In this document: piece after piece, positions 36,184 through 45,699 of the stretch
Position numbering within the stretch: position 1 is the first letter of the stretch
Layout: each line of letters starts with the position of its first letter
Program-made: the position numbers and the translations under genes
Source of the DNA: Nostoc sp. LEGE 06077
GTDB lineage: Bacteria > Cyanobacteriota > Cyanobacteriia > Cyanobacteriales > Nostocaceae
Length of the DNA: 61,064 nucleotides
Assembly: GCF_015207705.1 (NCBI RefSeq)
Contig: NZ_JADEWI010000042.1
Location: 1-61,064, forward strand
Reading direction: 5' to 3'
Notes under the pieces: generated by a model
The model's database searches: none
Told to the model about the DNA's origin: nothing
What the model saw: only the letters and a program-made list of their open reading frames with translations

Positions 36184-37698
36184 ATGTCCAACGATGCTAT
36201 TGACAAAAGTAAATCTCGTGTTGTGGTAATTGGTGCAGGGATTGGTGGGCTAACGGCCGCAGCATTATTAGCCCATCGTGGTTACAACGTTTTAGTCCTT
36301 GACCAAGCGATTGTACCGGGAGGCTGTGCTTCCACATTTAAACGTCAAGGGTTCACCTTTGATGTCGGTGCAACCCAAGTTGCTGGGTTAGAACCAGGGG
36401 GAATTCACCACCGCATCTTTGCAGAACTAGAAATTGATTTACCAGATGCTACCCCTTGTGACCCTGCTTGTGCAGTTTATTTACCTGGGGAAACCACACC
36501 GATTAATGTTTGGCGTGACCAAGATAAATGGCGCGAGGAACGACAACGGCAATTTCCTGGTAGCGAACCTTTTTGGCAGTTAATGGCAACTTTATTTGCT
36601 GCTAGTTGGGAATTTCAAGGACGTGACCCAGTTTTACCACCGCGTAACTTGTGGGATTTATGGCAATTAATTCAAGCCGTACGTCCCAACACCTTGATTA
36701 CTGTGCCTTTCACATTATTAACAGTAGGTGATGCCTTAAGGTTATGCGGACTGGGTAATGACCAACGTTTGAGAACTTTTTTAGATTTGCAACTGAAGTT
36801 GTATTCTCAGGTCAGTGCTGATGAGACAGCATTACTCTATGCAGCCACTGCTTTAAGTGTCTCCCAATTGCCTCAAGGATTGTATCACCTCCAAGGGAGT
36901 ATGCAGGTGTTGAGCGATCGCCTAGTCACCGCTTTAGAAAGAGACGGTGGGCGGTTATTAATGCGTCATACCGTTGAACACATCAAAGTAGAAAACGGTC
37001 AAGCCAGCGCCGTTGTTATCAGAAACCAGAAAACAGGCGAAGTTTGGACAGAACCCGCTGACCATGTTGTGGCTAACGTGACAGTCCAAAATTTAGTGCA
37101 GTTATTGGGTGATCAAGTTCCATCAGGATACAAACAGCGTGTAGAAAAACTGCCGCCACCATCAGGGGCTTTTGTGGTGTACTTGGGTGTGGATGCGAGT
37201 GCGATTCCTGTAGATTGTCCGCCCCATTTACAATTTCTCTACGACGCTAATGGCCCCATTGGCGAGAATAACTCTTTGTTTGTTTCCGTGAGTCATTCTG
37301 GTGATGGTCGCGCACCTGAAGGTAAAGCAACAATTATTGCTTCATCCTTCGTTGATTATCAACAATGGTGGCAGACTTCAGATTATCAAGCATTGAAACA
37401 AAAATACACCGAAGATGCGATCGCCCATCTCAACAAATATTTTTATCTCAAACCCGAAACCATCATTTATCAAGAAGCCGCCACACCCCGCACCTTTGCC
37501 CATTACACCGGGCGCGATCGCGGTATAGTTGGGGGCATCGGTCAAAGAATCCCCACCTTTGGCCCTTTTGGTTTTGCTAACCGCACACCAATTAATTTGC
37601 TGTGGTTAGTCGGCGACTCTACCCATCCCGGCGAAGGTACAGCTGGCGTAAGTTACTCAGCGTTGACAGTAGTCAGACAAATTGAGGCGCAAAGTTAA
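36184..37698 (+). CDS. crtD: C-3',4' carotenoid desaturase, CrtD type
   Basis: 504 residues. It is an FAD-dependent phytoene-desaturase-family enzyme: VVVIGAGIGGLTAAALLAHR with VLVLD is the dinucleotide-binding fold, PGGCASTFKRQGFTFDVGAT the conserved amino-terminal signature, and LLWLVGDSTHPGEGTAGVSY the carboxy-terminal FAD motif. The pattern matches the cyanobacterial CrtD that introduces the 3',4' double bond in myxol glycosides. It is membrane-associated in function. Distinguishing it from CrtO or CrtH relatives rests on the overall pattern and length, so the symbol is likely but not certain. Confidence 0.82.
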   Translation: MSNDAIDKSKSRVVVIGAGIGGLTAAALLAHRGYNVLVLDQAIVPGGCASTFKRQGFTFDVGATQVAGLEPGGIHHRIFAELEIDLPDATPCDPACAVYLPGETTPINVWRDQDKWREERQRQFPGSEPFWQLMATLFAASWEFQGRDPVLPPRNLWDLWQLIQAVRPNTLITVPFTLLTVGDALRLCGLGNDQRLRTFLDLQLKLYSQVSADETALLYAATALSVSQLPQGLYHLQGSMQVLSDRLVTALERDGGRLLMRHTVEHIKVENGQASAVVIRNQKTGEVWTEPADHVVANVTVQNLVQLLGDQVPSGYKQRVEKLPPPSGAFVVYLGVDASAIPVDCPPHLQFLYDANGPIGENNSLFVSVSHSGDGRAPEGKATIIASSFVDYQQWWQTSDYQALKQKYTEDAIAHLNKYFYLKPETIIYQEAATPRTFAHYTGRDRGIVGGIGQRIPTFGPFGFANRTPINLLWLVGDSTHPGEGTAGVSYSALTVVRQIEAQS

Positions 37699-37769
37699 AC
37701 AAATATTTGAATCAACAGATAAACACTGATAAATTAGCAGTGTCTAAGTAGGTAGACAGAATTATAAGT

Positions 37770-37902
37770 CAATACGGTTTAGTTAAGATCCCTGCACCTG
37801 CGGCGACCCCCTTCACAAGGGGGTAAAAGAGGCTTATTAGCCCCCCTTTTGAAGGGGGGTTGGGGGGATCTAAAAAAATTAAACCGTTAACGAACCGTAT
37901 TG
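37770..37902. mobile_element. MITE-like element, 133 bp
   Basis: The ends are complementary: CAATACGGTTTAGTTAA on the left, and on the right the complement of CAATACGGTTCGTTAA. Inside are two GC-rich hairpins, ACCCCCTT-CAC-AAGGGGGT (37806-37824) and CCCCCCTT-TTG-AAGGGGGG (about 37841-37859). No coding capacity. TATAAGT occurs on both outer sides but not exactly at the ends, so a target duplication is uncertain. Confidence 0.6.
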
Positions 37903-37940
37903 AAATATAAGTAGGATGCAAACCAGAGAAACTTTCCCTC

Positions 37941-37968
37941 CTGCCTCCTGCCTTCTGCCTCCTGCCTT
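37941..37968. repeat. STRR heptamer array
   Basis: CTGCCTC-CTGCCTT-CTGCCTC-CTGCCTT, four heptamers immediately upstream of the 122-residue protein gene, within its likely 5' leader. Confidence 0.85.
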
Positions 37969-37986
37969 CTTATCTGTGTTTATCTA

Positions 37987-38355
37987 ATGAATTACGACAC
38001 AGCCCGCAAACTGCTTGTCTCGCAAACAATCACAACCGAAGAAAATTCTGATGCTTTGTTGATCCGGATGAAGCAGGGAAAACCACCTGTTCCCGGTCAG
38101 ATTACCTCAATTTTGTTGGCATTAAAAGTCGTGTTTGAAGCCCTCAAAGATGCACCCAGTCTAGACCGAGAATTAATCTTTGCTCTTTATCAGTTAGGTA
38201 TCAAGACCCAACAGTTATATGTAGCTGGGCGGAAAGCTGGTGTAGATTGGCCGCCCCTACTTAAAGAAGATTTAATTAGAATTTCTTTAGCTACGGAAAG
38301 TATCTTTTCTGATGTATGGCAAACCCCGCCATCGGGTGGGTTTGGCGGGGGTTAA
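37987..38355 (+). CDS. Conserved hypothetical protein
   Basis: 122 residues, starting MNYDTARKLLVSQTITTEEN. It is soluble and largely helical: ITSILLALKVVFEALKDAPS and ELIFALYQLGIKTQQLYVAG would form a helical bundle. The carboxy terminus (TPPSGGFGGG) is low-complexity and overlaps a GC-rich hairpin-like DNA stretch. I recognise no domain; similar cyanobacterial proteins are sometimes labelled dethiobiotin synthetase, which the sequence does not support. It is convergent with the next gene, 3 bp away. Confidence 0.65.
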   Translation: MNYDTARKLLVSQTITTEENSDALLIRMKQGKPPVPGQITSILLALKVVFEALKDAPSLDRELIFALYQLGIKTQQLYVAGRKAGVDWPPLLKEDLIRISLATESIFSDVWQTPPSGGFGGG

Positions 38356-38358
38356 GGT

Positions 38359-38970
38359 TCAACGAGTTTGCAATTCTTTGAGCAATTTTTCAACATCATT
38401 TTTGAGTAAAACTGTCATTTGTCCAGTGAAAGCTTTACCGCTGCGAGGTTTGGCTATTTCTATCCAATAAGCGTAGCGATCGCCTATACGTAATTGTCCC
38501 TGTAATGCTTCCTTAATGGGAGTTTTGGCAAAACGCGCCGAGTTGACTTCACCTTGGCTAGGGTAGTCATATACCACTTGACCTTGATTAAAATCTTGAT
38601 AGATATCGTAACCGTAAATTACCCGCAAAGATTCTTGCAGACGTTGAAAGCTCATGCCATTAATAGCATCATACATAGCCAAGCGTTCGTAACGAATCCG
38701 ACTGCGGTCTTTAGCAAACTCCACCTTACCAGGAGGTAACACCGAAGCTTGAAAAGTGAATCGCTGGGCTGCTGTGTCACTTTTCTGCACATACAATTTT
38801 TCACCATTTCCTGGACGCAGAGTGGGATGGGCGTTCATCCAAGTAGTTACTTCTTCCGTACTTTGTCCTGGTAAAGCATTGGCTCTGGAATCAAAAAGCA
38901 TTCCCACGCCCAGCCAGGGAACTAGAGAAAAAGACAAAATTAAACTATTAACCAAATATTTTTTTAGCAT
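38359..38970 (-). CDS. Hypothetical exported protein
   Basis: 203 residues. The signal peptide (MLKKYLVNSLILSFSLVPWL) is probably cleaved after ANA near residue 32. The mature part is a mixed alpha/beta domain with TTWMNAHPTLRP, YERLAMYDAINGMSFQRLQE and a final strand/helix (GQMTVLLKNDVEKLLKEL). No Cys-rich or enzymatic motif is visible. It is a single gene with its own promoter region to the right. The family is not recognised; it looks like a conserved cyanobacterial periplasmic protein. Confidence 0.68.
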   Translation of the reverse strand: MLKKYLVNSLILSFSLVPWLGVGMLFDSRANALPGQSTEEVTTWMNAHPTLRPGNGEKLYVQKSDTAAQRFTFQASVLPPGKVEFAKDRSRIRYERLAMYDAINGMSFQRLQESLRVIYGYDIYQDFNQGQVVYDYPSQGEVNSARFAKTPIKEALQGQLRIGDRYAYWIEIAKPRSGKAFTGQMTVLLKNDVEKLLKELQTR

Positions 38971-39276
38971 TTTCCTATTCGGGACTTACATGGAAATTTC
39001 CCCAATTAGGGGTTAATCATAGTTTTCCCGTTTTCTTAAGAGATGATGTCATTGCGTTATCAGACGCACAGCAAAATACATTAAGTAAAATTACTTAATG
39101 TATTACCTTTATTCTAGCCACGGTGTGAATAATGGGTTTAAAATTATTCAGTCATAAGCTTAATATAGTACAATTAAACTATTCAGATATCAAAATTTTT
39201 CTAGAGTGAACAGGTATTGCCAGCATCACCCTATAAGTTGATATATCTTAAGGAATGCTGAAGGAGGTTGTGAATA

Positions 39277-39726
39277 GTGTTGTCATGTTTTAACATAACC
39301 GATTACTTTATCTGGTTGGCAAATCAAACAGGCTCTTTTATTAGTAATCTCAAGCTGCAAAAACTTATATACTATGCTCAAGCTTGGCATCTTGCACTTT
39401 ATAAAATTCCTCTCTTCCCAGAAGATTTTCAAGCGTGGATACATGGCCCCGTAATACCTGCTTTATACCAAAAGTACCGGAGTTTTGGATGGCAGCCAAT
39501 TTTAGAAGATGCTAATCCAGAATTACCTCATGAGGTTCGAAAGTTTTTAGATGAGGTTGCACAAGAATACTTTGCCTGTGATGCTTATGAACTTGAGCAG
39601 ATGACTCACATAGAAGAACCCTGGAATTTGGCTAGAGTAAATCTACCGCCTGATGCACCTTCCAGTGCAGTTATTGAGAAGGAGTGGATGAAGGAGTACT
39701 ACGGATCTCGTGTCGAAGAAGATTAA
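39277..39726 (+). CDS. Panacea-domain (SocA-like) antitoxin
   Basis: 149 residues. It starts at GTG 39277, chosen for AAGGAGG 9 nt upstream; no better ATG exists. The Panacea/DUF4065 pattern is clear: FNITDYFIWLANQ, KLQKLIYYAQAWHLAL, PLFPEDFQAWIHGPVIPALY. Panacea proteins serve as antitoxins to many different toxin folds, and SocA of Caulobacter is a related proteolytic adaptor. The following gene overlaps it by 17 bp with its own GTG, the usual layout of a toxin-antitoxin pair. That partner is interrupted by a stop codon, while this gene is intact. Confidence 0.88.
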   Translation: MLSCFNITDYFIWLANQTGSFISNLKLQKLIYYAQAWHLALYKIPLFPEDFQAWIHGPVIPALYQKYRSFGWQPILEDANPELPHEVRKFLDEVAQEYFACDAYELEQMTHIEEPWNLARVNLPPDAPSSAVIEKEWMKEYYGSRVEED

Positions 39727-40141
39727 AAAGACTAAGTTTTCTCAAGACAGCACATTAGGGATTAAACCAACTAAGCTGAAACCACTCCAAGGTATCAGCT
39801 TTTCATTTAAATATTATCAGGACAGTCACAATAAGTTTTCCTGTAGCGAAAAAGAACTAAGCTACTGGCTAACTCTACTGGATAGGTTAAAAGCTTTATC
39901 TAGCCTGTCGGCTCAAGAATTATTAGTGAATCGTAGCAGTAGTCTGAGATGTCATCCTATCAAATGAGAAGATACTAGCGAAAGTAGATCTGGTTTGCCA
40001 AATGAAGAACAATTAGTTGATACGCCATATCAATTTTCTCTGTCATCAAATGAACATGGTCGGGTACATGGGTTCTTGATTGATGAGGTTTTCTATGTTG
40101 TTTGGCTAGATCCAAATCATCTTCTCTACTCTGCAAAATAG
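39710..40141 (+). pseudogene. Putative Panacea-linked toxin gene with an in-frame TGA
   Basis: Starts at GTG 39710 (MSKKIKKTKFSQDS), inside the end of the Panacea gene. After 85 codons a TGA at 39965-39967 interrupts it, but the same frame then continues for 57 codons (EDTSESRSGLPNEE, HGRVHGFLIDEVFYVVWLDP) to TAG at 40139. No frameshift is needed: one substitution would restore a 143-residue protein. The second half has clear protein character and a well-formed end (NHLLYSAK). The toxin fold is not recognised. Loss of toxin with antitoxin kept is a common fate. A read-through role for TGA is much less likely. Confidence 0.72.
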
Positions 40142-40150
40142 TAATTCTGT

Positions 40151-40870
40151 TCAAGTATTTTCCTGATTATTAACTGCTAAAAAAGCCACTTTGGCTGCGG
40201 CTTGTTCTGCGGCTTTGATAGAACGTCCTCTACCTTCACCAAGTTTTTTGTCGTAGAGCCAAACTTCCGCTGCAAATCGCTCTTGATTGCGGTTGGGATG
40301 ATTAATTTCCTCGACACGATATTCTGGTAAAACTTTAAATTGTGCTTGAGTCCATTCTTGTAAAGCAGCTTTATAGTTGAGCCGAGCCGGATCAAGCCGA
40401 ATTTCTGTTGCTAGTTGCTCAAAGTGAGAATCTAACCAAGGACGTATGAGATCTAAATTATTTGTGCTGAGATAAAGCGCACCCAACACAGCTTCAAAAG
40501 CATCAGCCAAGCGTGATTCTTGACCAACTTTATCACTGGTTGCACTACCAGCGACTAATAAATATAGCTCTAAACCATATTCTCTAGCTAATTGGGCGAG
40601 GATGCGATCGCTCACTAATACCGAACGAATCGCTGCAAAATCGCCGACTTGGCATTCTGGATATTTTTCCCATAAAATCACAGCCGCCGCCAGCCGTACC
40701 ACTGCATCGCCAACAAACTCTAGTTGTTCATAATTTGCTGAATCAGATACCGTTGGATGAGTCAGCGCCAAATCTAAAAGTTGCCATTTAATGGGTGCAT
40801 CCAATGGCAAACCAAACTTTCTTACTAAGCTTTCGAGTTGTCTTTGACGACGAGGATAAACAATAGTCAT
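40151..40870 (-). CDS. rnc: Ribonuclease III
   Basis: 239 residues. The RNase III domain shows LEFVGDAVVRLAAAVIL (Glu51, Asp55) and LADAFEAVLGALYL (Asp123, Glu126), the four metal-binding acids. A double-strand RNA binding domain follows (residues about 165-235: LQEWTQAQFKVLPEYRVEE and SIKAAEQAAAKVAFLA). It cleaves double-stranded RNA in rRNA and mRNA processing. It is transcribed away from the RNase P RNA gene's 3' end on the same strand. The ATG at 40870 is embedded in an STRR heptamer array, so a normal ribosome site is lacking. Confidence 0.93.
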   Translation of the reverse strand: MTIVYPRRQRQLESLVRKFGLPLDAPIKWQLLDLALTHPTVSDSANYEQLEFVGDAVVRLAAAVILWEKYPECQVGDFAAIRSVLVSDRILAQLAREYGLELYLLVAGSATSDKVGQESRLADAFEAVLGALYLSTNNLDLIRPWLDSHFEQLATEIRLDPARLNYKAALQEWTQAQFKVLPEYRVEEINHPNRNQERFAAEVWLYDKKLGEGRGRSIKAAEQAAAKVAFLAVNNQENT

Positions 40871-40912
40871 TAGTCATTAGTCATTAGTCATTAGTCATTA
40901 GTCATTAGTCCT
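40864..40912. repeat. STRR heptamer array over the rnc start
   Basis: Seven copies of TAGTCAT (the last TAGTCCT). On the coding strand each unit reads ATGACTA, so the array offers an ATG every 7 nt, shifting frame each time; only the last leads into rnc. Confidence 0.95.
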
Positions 40913-40950
40913 CAACAAAGGACACAGGATGAATAACTAATGATCAGAAT

Positions 40951-41401
40951 AGGAGAGAGAGTCGGTAGTAAGCCGGGTTCTGTTATCTATGTAAAAAATT
41001 TTACATGATGGCAGTTATCTATCTGGGACGTTTGTTACCAAACGCCTCTAGCGGCTCTCATAAACGGAACTGGTAAAAGACCAACCATAGTTCCTCTGAC
41101 CTTGCTCCCAACCGGGGTTTACCGAGCCACGACCTCTCGGTCGTGCTGGTGCGCTCTTACCGCACCTTTGCACCCTTACCAAAAATAGGTTAGAGGTTAT
41201 AGGTTACAGATTACAGTTTCTTCCCTGTTACCTGTCCCCTGTTTCCTGTTAACTAATTCTGGCGGTATCTTTCTGTGGCACTATCCTCACGATCGCTCGC
41301 ACTGGACGTTATCCAGCAAGTTTGGTCTTTCGGGAGTCCGGACTTTCCTCAAAACTATCATTAATGATAGTTCTGCAACTGCCAACGCCTACTCTCTCCC
41401 T
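40951..41401 (-). ncRNA. rnpB: RNase P RNA, bacterial type A
   Basis: The catalytic RNA of tRNA 5' processing. On the reverse strand the gene begins AGGGAGAGAGTAGGCGTTGG and ends in TACTACCGACTCTCTCCT; the two ends pair as helix P1. Conserved core pieces are GAGGAAAGTCCGGACTCCC near the start, the loop region CGGTAAACCCCGGTTGGGAG, and AGATAGATAACTGCCAT with ACAGAACCCGGCTTAC near the end. Positions 41189-41251 hold two STRR clusters (GTTATAG-type and CCTGTTA-type), an insertion known in RNase P RNAs of heterocystous cyanobacteria. The boundaries are accurate to a few bases. Confidence 0.95.
41189..41251 (-). repeat. STRR insertion within RNase P RNA
   Basis: GTTAGAG-GTTATAG-GTTACAG-ATTACAG (41189-41216) and CCTGTTA-CCTGTCC-CCTGTTT-CCTGTTA (41224-41251). 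The two arrays are partly complementary (GTAACAG against CTGTTAC), so they can extend one helix of the RNA. Confidence 0.9.
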
Positions 41402-41444
41402 AACTCCAGTGTAATCCTGGATGGCATTATGTGTCTGATTTGAG

Positions 41445-42152
41445 TTATTTCTTCTTCTTATTCCAAGGTAGAGCGTAAGTCCAAGGTAATTTCTTGATAG
41501 TGAAAGGACAATTAATCAAGTGCATGGGAGGAATATTCATCCCTGGAGCGATACCAACGCGAAAATCAGATATTCTTAGCACTAATTGTAAAGAAAACTC
41601 CAATTCTTTGCCTCTATTCATAAAGTCGTTATATAGCTTCTTTTGAGGCGGGCCGCCATTTTTTAAACCAGAGATCCCGATTAGTGGTTTTTTCGCTGAA
41701 TAAGTTCCTGCGACTGCATCCAGTTCTAAAACATCTTCAGCTGTCACCTTCTCCGAGATGCTTTTTTTGGGTGTAATTAAACTCGGAGTTTGGGGTATTG
41801 CTAAGTCACGGGTGAGATATGGTGAAAGGCGAATTACACGGCGCGATTGCTTGTTGTATTCTAATGTGCTGTTTTCCCAATCGACATAGACTGCTAAATT
41901 CTCTGATTTATTTTCAATAGTAATTTGCAATTCTTTCACATCATCTAACGAGTAAGAAGAATTGAACTTAAAAGAAATTCCAATTTGGTCTTGGAGATTT
42001 TGTTCAGTTAGTTGATTATTGACATCTGCACCTTTAAATTGATATTGGACTTTATCATCAATCGATTCAATCATTCGATTAAATGTATAAGATACGCCAA
42101 TAATATAAAGCGTCAAGACAACTAAATTTTGGTCGCTGCTCCCTGTTATCAT
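41445..42152 (-). CDS. Hypothetical protein downstream of corA
   Basis: 235 residues, beginning MITGSSDQNLVVLTLYIIGV, where the hydrophobic start may be a single anchor. The body is beta-rich, with ELQITIENKSENLAVYVDWE and SLQLVLRISDFRVGIAPGMN, suggestive of an immunoglobulin-like or beta-sandwich domain. The carboxy terminus is strongly basic (NKKKK). An AGGAG lies 13 nt before the ATG, a long spacing. It begins 41 bp after corA on the same strand and is probably co-transcribed with it. The function is unknown. Confidence 0.65.
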   Translation of the reverse strand: MITGSSDQNLVVLTLYIIGVSYTFNRMIESIDDKVQYQFKGADVNNQLTEQNLQDQIGISFKFNSSYSLDDVKELQITIENKSENLAVYVDWENSTLEYNKQSRRVIRLSPYLTRDLAIPQTPSLITPKKSISEKVTAEDVLELDAVAGTYSAKKPLIGISGLKNGGPPQKKLYNDFMNRGKELEFSLQLVLRISDFRVGIAPGMNIPPMHLINCPFTIKKLPWTYALPWNKKKK

Positions 42153-42193
42153 AAAAAATATTAACTCCTGTAATAATTTCCGATATTTTACTG

Positions 42194-43336
42194 TTAATCA
42201 TGCTTAATGTTAGAAAAATTTGCCAGCCATCCTCTACGCCAAAATAGGATGAGTAAAATAAGTGCGATCGCTACCATTAAAGCCAAGCAAACTGGATATC
42301 CCCAATACCAATTTAGTTCAGGCATATTGTATGGCGATTTATCTGGATTAAAATTCATCCCATAAACACCAGCAACAAAAGTTAAAGGAATAAAGATAGC
42401 TGAAACTACCGTTAGTAGCTTCATAATTTCATTCATTTTGTTACTGACTGCTGATAAATATACATCCATTAATCCTGATGCCAATTCTCGGTATGTTTCC
42501 ACCATATCCATAACTTGAACTGTATGGTCATAGCAATCTCGGAGATAGATTCTCACATTTTCACTAATTAAATCGCTACCATCTCGAATCAAAGCATTTA
42601 TAGCATCTCGTTGCGGCCAGATAGACCGCCGCAATTGTAAGAGTTCTCGCCTAATTTGATAAATTTGCTGGAGTGTTTGTGGGGTGGGTTTGATAATTAC
42701 TTCTTCTTCCAATTCTTCGATGCGTTCACCATACATTTCTAACACTGGGAAAAACCCATCAATAATTGCATCTAGCAAAGCATAAGCTAAATAATCAGCG
42801 CCTTCTTTGCGAATAATACCTTTACCTTTGTCTATTCGCATTCTTACACTGTCAAAACAATCATGTTCTGGTTCTTCTTGCACAGTCAGCAAGTAATGCT
42901 TACCCAAGACAAAACTTACTTGTTCACTATAAAATCCACAGGTATTTTTTTTAGGAACTACCATCCGAGCAATTATCAATAATTGGTCTTCATAATCTTC
43001 AATTTTAGGTCGCTCCCCCATATTGACCACATCTTCTAAAACTAGAGGATGTAACTCAAAAACTTTACCTAAACGCTGTAATATATCTTGATTACCTAAA
43101 CCTTGGACATCTACCCACGAAACAGATTCTGCATCTAAATAACTCAGACACTCCTCTGGGGTAGCAATTTGTTTACGGATAAAGTTTGTTTGGTTGTAAT
43201 CAAACAAAACAATTATTGGTGCTTCTGCATCTTCATCAATAATCAGTGTTCCAGGTATGGTTCCTGGTTGATGATAAAAATCCGGGAAGTTTGGCTGACG
43301 TACTTTTTTGGTGAGACGACGAATTTTGCTAATCAT
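42194..43336 (-). CDS. corA: CorA-family magnesium/cobalt transporter
   Basis: 380 residues. The large cytoplasmic domain has PLVLEDVVNMGERPKIEDYE and LLQLRRSIWPQRDAINALIR, both CorA landmarks. Two carboxy-terminal membrane helices are separated by YGMNFNP, the signature GMN selectivity motif, and the protein ends with the basic RRGWL segment. CorA forms a pentameric Mg2+ channel in the inner membrane. It is followed by the 235-residue hypothetical gene. The gap to the groEL terminator upstream holds no gene. Confidence 0.95.
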   Translation of the reverse strand: MISKIRRLTKKVRQPNFPDFYHQPGTIPGTLIIDEDAEAPIIVLFDYNQTNFIRKQIATPEECLSYLDAESVSWVDVQGLGNQDILQRLGKVFELHPLVLEDVVNMGERPKIEDYEDQLLIIARMVVPKKNTCGFYSEQVSFVLGKHYLLTVQEEPEHDCFDSVRMRIDKGKGIIRKEGADYLAYALLDAIIDGFFPVLEMYGERIEELEEEVIIKPTPQTLQQIYQIRRELLQLRRSIWPQRDAINALIRDGSDLISENVRIYLRDCYDHTVQVMDMVETYRELASGLMDVYLSAVSNKMNEIMKLLTVVSAIFIPLTFVAGVYGMNFNPDKSPYNMPELNWYWGYPVCLALMVAIALILLILFWRRGWLANFSNIKHD

Positions 43337-43780
43337 TTGTTAATTGTCAATTGTCATTGGTAATCGATCATTGGTCAACAGCGATTAATTGGCATTATTC
43401 CAAATTGTATATAGGAATCATATTTGACTTTTGCAAAAAAATTAGTCCACGCCGAAAAGACTTCTTCTCTACTCCCTAGCAAATCAAAGCAGACTACCAT
43501 AGCTGGATTGCTAATAAGTAAGTCGGTGGGAAAAAATAAAACTAAGTTAAGAAAGGTAAACACAGCTAATATCCTCTTTACTCCTGCCTTCTGCCTTGCC
43601 ATAACGATAATTTTTAACACTGAGCTACTTAAATCAGCCAGTGTATAAAAAAACAGCTTGCCTTGGCAAGGCAAACTGTTGAAAAAGATAAAGATATTTA
43701 TCTGGTAAGAGACTGAGGACTAGAGGGTAGGGTATGAGAGTAATAAAAATTATTTAGCACTCAGCACTTCAAGGTAGAGA
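43337..43780. other. Intergenic region between groEL and corA
   Basis: Holds the groEL terminator at 43645-43680, short STRR-like remnants (TCTGCCTTGCC, TTAGTCC), and presumably the corA promoter. A reverse-strand 99-codon frame here lacks coding character and runs through the terminator. Confidence 0.6.
43645..43680 (-). terminator. Rho-independent terminator of groEL
   Basis: On the reverse strand AACAG-T-TTGCCTT-GCC-AAGGCAA-G-CTGTT, a 7+5 bp stem with one mismatch, is followed by TTTTTTT. It lies 100 bp past the groEL stop. Confidence 0.8.
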
Positions 43781-45457
<1,677 letters not shown>

Positions 45458-45486
45458 TCACTTCTCTAGCGCTTCCTTTAGACAAT

Positions 45487-45513
45487 TTAGCACTCACAGA
45501 CTAAGAGTGCTAA
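45487..45513 (-). promoter_or_regulatory. CIRCE element (HrcA operator)
   Basis: TTAGCACTC-N9-GAGTGCTAA, an exact match to the CIRCE consensus, lies 32 bp before the groEL ATG. HrcA binding here represses groEL until heat stress. Confidence 0.96.
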
Positions 45514-45699
45514 TAACCAAAGCTGGTCAGATTATAAATGGAAATGATGAGGATTGGTACTGGCATGAAGCGTAAAGTGTAAAGACTGAAGTATGAAGTT
45601 CTTCTCTGGCATCTTCAGACTTGAGTAAATACCAGTACCTTTTATTAAAAAATTGATTAATATACATTTGATGCTCATGTAGGATACAGGCAGTAATGG

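Noticed and set aside
39965-39967. TGA as selenocysteine codon or programmed read-through
   Set aside because: No SECIS-like hairpin was noticed directly after the codon, no selenocysteine genes are in the window, and the neighbouring antitoxin context fits simple toxin inactivation.
40864-40912. CRISPR array
   Set aside because: Heptamers are directly adjacent without spacers, and no cas gene is in the window; the same holds for the 18-bp repeat at 4451.
43375-43674. 99-codon reverse-strand frame between groEL and corA
   Set aside because: It reads through the groEL terminator, has no ribosome site and no recognisable domain.
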